From NCBI GenBank assembly GCA_017617655.1, contig JAFZVU010000077.1, forward strand, positions 1 to 37,805: DNA of 37,805 bases, read 5' to 3'. Both the position numbers and the translations under genes were made by a program. Numbering within the stretch: position 1 is the first letter of the stretch; each line of letters opens with the position of its first letter. Below the pieces are notes generated by a model, which ran no database searches, was not told the origin of the DNA, and saw only the letters and a list, made by a program, of their open reading frames with translations. Positions 32,649 to 37,805 of this stretch are shown one piece after another. The DNA comes from Bacteroidales bacterium. Lineage in GTDB: Bacteria; Bacteroidota; Bacteroidia; Bacteroidales; UBA932.

Positions 32649-34061
32649 TCAGAATTTCTTTCCTATCATTATGCTCAAGAAGGTCAGGCCTAGAACCTTT
32701 GTATCGAACCATAGCGAATGATTGCGCAAATAGTAGAGGTCCAGGTCAAGCCGCGTGAGCATCTTATCCATAGTATCTGTGTAACCGTTATATAGAGTAG
32801 CATAGCTGGTAACGCCAGGCCGGATTTGATAAAGGAAGCGGTAGCGTGGGTTGCGTGCCATTATCTGGTCGATGTAAAAACGACGTTCAGGCCTGTAGCC
32901 AATGAACGACATGTCGCCCTTGAATACATTCCAGAGCTGGGGGAGTTCGTCAAGGTGATGCGCCCTGAGAAAACGTCCAGTGCGAGTCAGTCGCGGATCC
33001 TCCTCACCGGAATAAAGAGCCGGAGTGCCACGCTCGGCATCAACCCGCATCGAACGGAACTTGTAAATCTTGAAAGGTTTGCCATGACGTCCTAGCCTTT
33101 CCTGTGCATATATGACTGGCCCGCCATCTTCGGCCTTGACCATAATTGCACATATAGCAATAAGCGGCGAAAAAATCAGCAGCAACAGACCGGACAGAAT
33201 AATGTCGAAGCTACGCTTGACCACGTGGCCGACAAAAGACATTCCATCTTGCTGATTTTCAATAGTTCTAGTACCCCCCCCCATTGCAGGAGCGACACAT
33301 CCGTGAGGGAAGAAAATGCAATCCACACCGCCTAAACGCCACATCAGCTGCTCCAGATCGGACTCGTTCTCGCAGTAAAAAACAACCTTGTCAGCTATCA
33401 CCCTGCCTGACATATCTTTGTCGTGAGTGACAAGACCGACAACGGAATAGTTTTCTCGTTCGAGCATCGAAGCAAGTTTGATTGCACTTTCATCCGTCCC
33501 CATCAAAAGTGCGGTGCGGTTCGAGGCCAGTTTCTTGATGTCAGAATCATGACTGCCCCATAACCTGGCTGATATCCGGATATAAGAAAGGGCAGAAATC
33601 GTCAATATCAGGTCTGCGAGGATTGTGAGAATTGAGTAGCCAGCTAAAGGCAAACGGATGAAACCGATAAGGAACACGACAGAAAGCAACACTTCTTTCA
33701 CAATGACTGCAAATACAGTCTTGCCAATAGTTCGCACAGTGGTGAAGCGCAGGATATCCTTGTAGTTGCCAGAAATGTAAATGCCTGCCAGAGTGGCAAC
33801 AAGACTGCAGCACATCCACTTCGCGACAATGCCCGCGAAACCGGGAACTGCATCAAAGACCCAGCGCGCAAGCAGAATAGATAGCAGTGATGCCAGCAGA
33901 GATATTACCACATCCTGGGCAACTACCATCCAAAGCTTATTGTGTCTTTTATCTGAGCTTTTCACAATTCCCTTAAATAAAGTGTCAAATTTATGACTTT
34001 TTTGACAAATACACACCAATTTAGTCTTTCTTTTTATAGAAGTAAGCATCGAAACATCCAT
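32649..34061 (-). CDS. Initiating polyprenyl-phosphate sugar-phosphate transferase (WcaJ/WbaP-like)
   Basis: With ATG at 34061 the product has 470 residues; ATG 34049 is also possible. An N-terminal membrane region (about 45-165, four helices) and a soluble NAD-fold-like middle (about 175-265, ALLMGTDESAIKLASMLE) precede the catalytic Bac_transf domain (from about 280: VKRSFDIILSGLLLLIFSP). The domain has KIYKFRSMRVDAE, HHLDELPQLWNVFKGDMSFI and YQIRPGVTSYA, the hallmarks of phosphoglycosyl transferases that place the first sugar phosphate on undecaprenyl phosphate. It would start capsule or O-antigen repeat synthesis at the inner membrane. An uninterrupted nine-G run (coding strand, 33282-33274) lies at about residues 260-262, before the catalytic domain, and in its present length keeps the gene in frame. 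Confidence 0.94.
   Translation of the reverse strand: MDVSMLTSIKRKTKLVCICQKSHKFDTLFKGIVKSSDKRHNKLWMVVAQDVVISLLASLLSILLARWVFDAVPGFAGIVAKWMCCSLVATLAGIYISGNYKDILRFTTVRTIGKTVFAVIVKEVLLSVVFLIGFIRLPLAGYSILTILADLILTISALSYIRISARLWGSHDSDIKKLASNRTALLMGTDESAIKLASMLERENYSVVGLVTHDKDMSGRVIADKVVFYCENESDLEQLMWRLGGVDCIFFPHGCVAPAMGGGTRTIENQQDGMSFVGHVVKRSFDIILSGLLLLIFSPLIAICAIMVKAEDGGPVIYAQERLGRHGKPFKIYKFRSMRVDAERGTPALYSGEEDPRLTRTGRFLRAHHLDELPQLWNVFKGDMSFIGYRPERRFYIDQIMARNPRYRFLYQIRPGVTSYATLYNGYTDTMDKMLTRLDLDLYYLRNHSLWFDTKVLGLTFLSIMIGKKF
33274..33282 (-). repeat. Nine-base G homopolymer inside the sugar transferase gene
   Basis: The coding strand reads ATGGGGGGGGGTACT here, giving Met-Gly-Gly-Gly-Thr. The run lies in the linker before the catalytic domain. 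Gain or loss of one base would shift the frame and remove the active site. Tracts of this length are typical slippage sites in phase-variable genes. Confidence 0.9.
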
Positions 34062-34092
34062 TTGCTTTTTACGCAACAAAAACCTATTTTTG
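34062..34092 (+). promoter_or_regulatory. Promoter of the outer-membrane protein unit
   Basis: A TTG at 34062-34064 and TATTTTTG at 34085-34092 fit the Bacteroidota -33 and -7 boxes, with a 20-base gap (19 is usual). Transcription would begin near 34099, leaving a leader of about 110 bases. Confidence 0.55.
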
Positions 34093-34116
34093 TGCTATTA
34101 ATGTTTTAATTCTGGA

Positions 34117-34190
34117 CCGCCGATGCGTGATTCCAACGGCGGAGCCGTAGAAGGCATACTGGAGCCTTCCCGATTTCAGACACTCTGAAA
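34117..34190 (+). promoter_or_regulatory. Structured leader with three successive hairpins
   Basis: Three perfect inverted repeats follow one another in the leader: CCGCCG/CGGCGG (34117-34122, 34137-34142), GAAGGC/GCCTTC (34150-34155, 34164-34169) and TTTCAGA/TCTGAAA (34174-34180, 34184-34190). No T run follows the last stem. They could pause RNA polymerase for an antiterminator such as the adjacent UpxY, or stabilise the message. Confidence 0.5.
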
Positions 34191-34208
34191 CAATCAAAAT
34201 CTTTTACG

Positions 34209-34892
34209 ATGAAAAAACTATATTGCCTGGGGCTTGCCCTGCTGGCCTGTATCTCGGTTTGTTATGCCCAGGAACCGGTAAGCCATGCAAAACGTGCCTA
34301 TTTATCTGTTCAGGGCGGATATGCCTTAAACGTTTATGAAAATGCATTTTCTTACCGCGACAACCATCGCGGCATTGAACTTTTGACTCCTCAAGGCGGA
34401 CTAAGTATCGGCTATGATTTCTCCGACTCTTTCGGTTTGAGGCTCGCTGGTGCTTTTGGGAAAGACGCCGGTGCTTGTAACGTCAGGGAGACTTCGGGCG
34501 GTGGATTCTACCCCTACTCTTTCCGACATTTCAATGCTTTCCTTGACGGCGTCATCAACCTTAACGGACTGGCAGGTAAAATCACCTACTTCCGTCCCAA
34601 AGTATATTTCGGACTTGGAGGCGCATATACCTCTCATTTCACTGACGCAAAACACCCCTGGCAGAAAGTCGTCGGCAAGAACATCGTGCCCGGTTTCAGG
34701 CTGGGATTTATAGCTGAATATACTTTCAACTCAGGGTTTGGAGTCTTCGTTGATATCTGCGGTGAAGCATACACCGACATGTACAACGGCCTTATGCCTT
34801 CCAAGGAAGACCAGAAACGGTATGAAGGATATGGCGGATTTCCTCTTGACCTTCGCGGCATTGTGACTCCCGGAATAATTATCCACTTTTAA
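34209..34892 (+). CDS. Outer-membrane beta-barrel protein
   Basis: A 227-residue protein with a signal peptide (MKKLYCLGLALLACISVCYA). The mature part alternates polar and hydrophobic residues with many aromatic girdle residues and Gly turns (YLSVQGGYALNVYENAFSYR, GGLSIGYDFSDSFGLRLAGA, RPKVYFGLGGAYTSHF, GFIAEYTFNSGFGVFVDICG), and ends with an aromatic, IIIHF. This is an eight- to ten-strand OmpA/OmpW-like barrel. It pairs with the OmpA-family gene that starts 12 bases after its stop. There is no enzymatic motif; a structural or surface role is likely. It opens the rightward unit opposite the sugar transferase gene. Confidence 0.82.
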   Translation: MKKLYCLGLALLACISVCYAQEPVSHAKRAYLSVQGGYALNVYENAFSYRDNHRGIELLTPQGGLSIGYDFSDSFGLRLAGAFGKDAGACNVRETSGGGFYPYSFRHFNAFLDGVINLNGLAGKITYFRPKVYFGLGGAYTSHFTDAKHPWQKVVGKNIVPGFRLGFIAEYTFNSGFGVFVDICGEAYTDMYNGLMPSKEDQKRYEGYGGFPLDLRGIVTPGIIIHF

Positions 34893-34904
34893 TTGCTCAC
34901 GATC

Positions 34905-35942
34905 ATGAAAAGGATAGTTTTGATAATAGCGCTCTGCGTGCTTCCCATCGCTGCCTTTGCGCAGAAAGATATGGGGATGTTCTTCGGTGCCGGCGGCGGC
35001 ATGAACTTCGGATTCGACGGACAAAAGTATGACGACCGACCCACTTCGCACAACGGTGCCGGGTATGCAGGAGATTTCTATATGGGAGGATGGCTTACCC
35101 CTACCATCGGCCTGCGGGCAGGGTATCAAGGATTCGGAATCTCTGACCGTTATACTGATTTCGGCAACAGGAAGTACAACTATATACACGGCGACCTGCT
35201 TCTGCGCGCACACCGCAACATAATCCCCTATCTGCACGCCGGTCATGTTAAGATTATCAACCCTTCATTGGGCGCCGGTGCAGGTATCATGTTCCCAATC
35301 CATCTTGGTAAAAGAGTGAGCATAATACCCGACATCAAAACCACTGCTTATTCCAGCCGGGCCTACCAGACAGGTAATAACAACATGGCATTTACTGTCA
35401 GCGCAACACTTGGCCTCGCAGTACGATTCGGAGGTTCTAAGGCGAAACCGAAGCAGCCCGAGTATCAGGAGAACTATGTTCCTGCACCTGTTCCCGCACC
35501 CGACACGACAGTAAAGGTTATCCGTGATACTGTTGTCGTACACGATGTGATAGAAGTCAAGGAAGTGGTACGCGACACTGTCTATGTTCCTGAAATACGC
35601 GAACCCGAGACCAACAGTGCACTCGCTCTTTTCGATACCGACAAGTCTGACCTTCGTCCAGAAGTTCTGCCCGAACTTGACAAGATTGCCGCGTGGTTCT
35701 TCGTCCATCCAAACGCGAAAGGCGAAATCGAAGGCCACACCGACAATACCGCCTACCCTGAATACAACCAGCGCCTTTCAGAACGCCGCGCGCTTGCAGT
35801 CTTCATGTATCTCGTTGGAAAGGGCATCGATCCCGAGCGACTCTCATTCACAGGATACGGACAGGAACGCCCCGTCGCACCCAACACCACCGCCGAAGGA
35901 CGGCAGAAGAACAGAAGAGTTGAAATAAAGGTGACTGAATAG
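34905..35942 (+). CDS. OmpA-family outer-membrane protein
   Basis: With the ATG at 34905 the product has 345 residues; a TTG at 34893 is the longer alternative. A signal peptide (MKRIVLIIALCVLPIAAFAQ) is followed by an N-terminal beta barrel (to about 185), then a Pro/Val-rich linker with VIRDTVVVHDVIEVKEVVRD that recalls the repeated 'DTV.V..' linkers of Bacteroidota OmpA proteins. The C-terminal OmpA domain (about 230-345) holds ALFDTDKSDLRPEV, EIEGHTDNTAYPEYNQRLSE, RRALAVFMYLVGKGI and a final GRQKNRRVEIKV, and should bind peptidoglycan. It anchors the outer membrane to the wall. It forms a pair with the preceding barrel gene. Confidence 0.94.
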   Translation: MKRIVLIIALCVLPIAAFAQKDMGMFFGAGGGMNFGFDGQKYDDRPTSHNGAGYAGDFYMGGWLTPTIGLRAGYQGFGISDRYTDFGNRKYNYIHGDLLLRAHRNIIPYLHAGHVKIINPSLGAGAGIMFPIHLGKRVSIIPDIKTTAYSSRAYQTGNNNMAFTVSATLGLAVRFGGSKAKPKQPEYQENYVPAPVPAPDTTVKVIRDTVVVHDVIEVKEVVRDTVYVPEIREPETNSALALFDTDKSDLRPEVLPELDKIAAWFFVHPNAKGEIEGHTDNTAYPEYNQRLSERRALAVFMYLVGKGIDPERLSFTGYGQERPVAPNTTAEGRQKNRRVEIKVTE

Positions 35943-36014
35943 ACTGTAGCCTTATGTGCCAGAAACGAGAATGTCGGTGTCCGGTAAAACTGTATAACTA
36001 GATGCATTTCCTGT

Positions 36015-36437
36015 ATGAATACCGGCATTTCAGCATGTAGAATCATTCAACTGCCGGTAATTCCCGATGAAAGGGGCAACTTGTCTGTTGTAGAACAGTT
36101 GAAGGATATCCCCTTCCCCATTCGTAGGACTTACTGGTTATATGATGTTCCTGGAGGCGAACGAAGGGCAGGATATGCACTGCGCACTACTGATGATTTT
36201 ATAATTGCCATGTCCGGCAGTTTTGATGTGCTGCTATGTGACGGCCGGAAGGAGAAGACAGTGCAGCTAAATCGTTCGTATTACGGCTTGTTTATTCCAC
36301 GAGGCATTTGGCACGAATTCCAGAACTTCTCAACTAATTCGCTTGCGCTTGTTCTTTCTTCTGAGTTGTTCGACCCTGACCAATATGTCAGGTCGCTGGA
36401 TCAGTTCAAAACAAAGATTGCAGATGGGCAGCTTTAA
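36015..36437 (+). CDS. QdtA/FdtA-like cupin lacking the HxH motif
   Basis: A 140-residue WxcM-like cupin of the dTDP-sugar 3,4-ketoisomerase family, which makes dTDP-3-keto-6-deoxyhexoses for 3-amino sugars of surface glycans. The frame is clear: IPDERGNLSVVEQL, FPIRRTYWLYDVPGGERRAG, ILAMSGSFDVLL-type strand (here IIAMSGSFDVLLCD), and GLFIPRGIWHEFQNF. Where active enzymes have RG-x-HAHK, this protein has RAGYALRT, so both histidines of the motif are gone. It may be a non-catalytic partner, or it may bind a different sugar. The next cupin gene overlaps its end by 14 bases and keeps the motif. Confidence 0.88.
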   Translation: MNTGISACRIIQLPVIPDERGNLSVVEQLKDIPFPIRRTYWLYDVPGGERRAGYALRTTDDFIIAMSGSFDVLLCDGRKEKTVQLNRSYYGLFIPRGIWHEFQNFSTNSLALVLSSELFDPDQYVRSLDQFKTKIADGQL

Positions 36438-36852
36438 ATTATCCGACTGCCGTGTCATAGAACTCGAACGACACCACGGAGAAAGACGCGGCGACATCTC
36501 CGTATTCCAAAACGACGGCAGTTTTCCCTTCGAAGTCAAGCGAGTATACTACCTCTACGACGTTCCTGGCGGTGCATCTCGCGGAGCCCATGCGCACAAG
36601 GCCCTTTATCAACTAATCATTGCCGTCAGCGGCTCCTTCAACGTCACGCTCGATGACGGGGACAGAAAGCAGTCTTTCTTCCTGAACCGGCCATATCTGG
36701 GACTTCTCGTTTACCCCGGCATATGGCGAGAACTTGATGATTTTTCATCCGGTGCTGTTTGTATGGTCTTGGCGTCGGATGTATATTCAAAGGAGGATTA
36801 TATCAGAGATTATCAGGAGTTTCTGCTGTATAAAAAGACAGAGCAACAGTGA
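36424..36852 (+). CDS. QdtA/FdtA-like dTDP-keto-sugar isomerase (WxcM-like cupin)
   Basis: The start chosen is ATG 36424, inside the end of the previous gene, giving 142 residues; a longer frame from 36343 would overlap it by 95 bases and adds no homology. This cupin has the complete motif GGASRGAHAHKALYQLIIAV, with the two histidines that place the sugar in FdtA/QdtA. Further matches are ERRGDISVFQ, FEVKRVYYLYDVPG, FLNRPYLGLLVYPGIWREL and the C-terminal ASDVYSKEDYIRDYQEFL. It should convert dTDP-4-keto-6-deoxyglucose to a 3-keto isomer before a PLP aminotransferase adds nitrogen; the exact product is unknown. The stop overlaps the GTG start of the next gene. Confidence 0.92.
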   Translation: MGSFKLSDCRVIELERHHGERRGDISVFQNDGSFPFEVKRVYYLYDVPGGASRGAHAHKALYQLIIAVSGSFNVTLDDGDRKQSFFLNRPYLGLLVYPGIWRELDDFSSGAVCMVLASDVYSKEDYIRDYQEFLLYKKTEQQ

Positions 36853-37790
36853 TTGAGACAGTCCTATATCAGCCCTCAATGAAACTCGACTGGGACAACT
36901 TTGTCGAGGCCTCAAAGAATGGAACTTTCCTCTTCAAGAGGGATTATATGGAGTATCACTCCGACCGCTTCACCGATTACTCGCTTATATTCTACAAAGA
37001 CCGGAAGTTATGCGCTTTATTGCCAGCTTCCCTCCATGGAAACTGCGTGATTTCACATGGCGGGCTGACGTATGGCGGATTTGTAACAGGCGGCAACATG
37101 ACGGCCCGTCTTATGCTGGAAATCATGGATGCCACAAAAGCTTATCTAAGAGAAGATGGCATCGCTGAACTTAATTACAAACGGGTTCCATACATCTATT
37201 GTTCGCAACCTTCCGATGAAGACATATATGCTCTTTTCCGCTGCAATGCCACATTGACGAAGTGCGGAATATCAAGTACAATCTATCTACCTGAGAGAAT
37301 ACACTACAGCAAAGGGAGACGTTCCAGCATCAGCAGAGCCGGAAAAATCGGCTTGGAGGTACATGAGAGTGACGATTTCTCGTCATTTATAAACATATTA
37401 GCTGATTCATTGAAGCGTCATGGTGCCGTTCCCGTACACACTCCCGAAGAGCTTATTCTCCTGAAGTCAAGATTTCCTGACAATATCAAGCTTTATTCCA
37501 CGACACGTGAAGGAAGGATGTTGGCTGGTGCATTAGTCTACGAGTCTAAACATGTTGCCCATACCCAATATCTCGCAAACACAGAAGAGGGAAGATTATG
37601 CGGAGCTCTTGATTTATTGATTGACGAGTTGATTTCAAGACAATATGCCAGTAAAAGGTATTTCGATTTTGGTATCTCCACAGAGAATGGCGGCCATTAT
37701 TTGAATGAAGGCCTCGCAAGGCAGAAACAAGAATTTGGTGCAAGAGGTGTCGTATATCAAGAGTTCTCTGTCAAAACTGATGTATTATGA
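36849..37790 (+). CDS. GNAT/FemAB-like acyltransferase
   Basis: A 313-residue protein beginning with GTG (overlap GTGA with the cupin stop). The N-terminal segment WDNFVEASKNGTFLFKRDYM and a tandem two-lobed layout with ALLPASLHGNCVISHGGLTYG and, in the second half, GRMLAGALVYESKHVAHTQY with YFDFGISTENGGHYLNEGL, agree with FemAB-like GNAT proteins found in Bacteroidota polysaccharide loci. Such proteins move an acyl or aminoacyl group, here probably to the amino group of a 3-amino-3,6-dideoxy sugar made through the neighbouring cupin. Its acyl donor is unknown. A further gene starts inside its stop codon. Confidence 0.82.
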   Translation: MIETVLYQPSMKLDWDNFVEASKNGTFLFKRDYMEYHSDRFTDYSLIFYKDRKLCALLPASLHGNCVISHGGLTYGGFVTGGNMTARLMLEIMDATKAYLREDGIAELNYKRVPYIYCSQPSDEDIYALFRCNATLTKCGISSTIYLPERIHYSKGRRSSISRAGKIGLEVHESDDFSSFINILADSLKRHGAVPVHTPEELILLKSRFPDNIKLYSTTREGRMLAGALVYESKHVAHTQYLANTEEGRLCGALDLLIDELISRQYASKRYFDFGISTENGGHYLNEGLARQKQEFGARGVVYQEFSVKTDVL

Positions 37791-37805
37791 AAAAGAGACT
37801 GGTAA
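37787..37805 (+). CDS. Start of a further gene, cut by the window end
   Basis: An ATG overlaps the stop of the GNAT-like gene (ATGA) and is followed by codons for M-K-K-R-L-V before the window ends. The coupling pattern is like that of the preceding pairs. The product cannot be identified; in related loci a sugar aminotransferase or flippase is often next, which is inference. Confidence 0.45.

Noticed and set aside
34061-34209. Invertible phase-variation promoter between the sugar transferase and outer-membrane genes
   Set aside because: I looked for inverted repeats flanking the promoter, as in Bacteroides capsule loci. Only short local stems in the leader and a CAAAAA/TTTTTG pair were found, and no site-specific recombinase gene is nearby.
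36343-36423. Longer N-terminus for the second cupin starting at 36343
   Set aside because: It would overlap the first cupin by 95 bases and the added residues have no similarity to the family; ATG 36424 matches the family start.

Overview
The window looks like a chromosome segment of a Bacteroidales bacterium, probably an uncultured gut-type lineage; genus cannot be set from the sequence. The evidence is the gene content: a UpxY antiterminator, a fimbrillin-like giant lipoprotein, DUF4252 proteins, lipoprotein glycosidases of families GH127 and GH43, Bacteroidota -7 promoter boxes of the form TAnnTTTG, few clear Shine-Dalgarno sites, and a long 'animal-type' urocanate hydratase. No rRNA, tRNA, CRISPR array, insertion sequence or integrase was seen.

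Layout. (1) 1-4981: the 3' end of a FecCD-type permease converges without any gap on a leftward operon of a lipoprotein endonuclease/exonuclease/phosphatase, an iron/cobalamin-type binding lipoprotein and an M16 protease. (2) 5045-6217: a rightward flavodiiron protein. (3) 6227-13213: a leftward run of an SGNH hydrolase, a reverse rubrerythrin, a DUF1080-PHP lipoprotein, a CPA2 antiporter with TrkA-C domains and a GH127 beta-L-arabinofuranosidase. (4) 13260-14390: an HD domain fused to a ProX/YbaK aminoacyl-tRNA deacylase; then a leftward GH43 lipoprotein. (5) 15468-17675: glpK-glpF, closed by a strong terminator. (6) 17794-19715: DUF4252, ECF sigma, putative anti-sigma, DUF4252. (7) 19805-26262: the operon ftcD-hutU-hutH-hutI, which turns histidine into glutamate and passes the formimino carbon to tetrahydrofolate. 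(8) 26239-27652: a leftward pair, a DUF1016/PD-(D/E)XK protein and a C_GCAxxG_C_C protein. (9) 27653-28619: a gene-poor graveyard with a two-copy repeat element bounded by inverted repeats, a MazG-like fragment fused to a second frameshifted hutI tail, and a fragment like the end of a GH130 enzyme. (10) 28620-34061: leftward sugar transferase, UpxY, a 58-residue peptide and a 1,098-residue fimbrillin-like lipoprotein. (11) 34209-37805: rightward outer-membrane barrel, OmpA-family protein, two tandem QdtA/FdtA-like cupins, a GNAT/FemAB-like protein and the first codons of another gene.

The right third reads as a surface polysaccharide locus (initiating transferase, antiterminator, keto-sugar isomerases, acyltransferase) interleaved with surface protein genes. 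The most striking points there are a nine-base G tract inside the initiating sugar transferase, a first cupin that has lost its HxH motif next to one that keeps it, a tiny gene placed four bases before the giant lipoprotein, and a leader with three successive hairpins before the outer-membrane genes.
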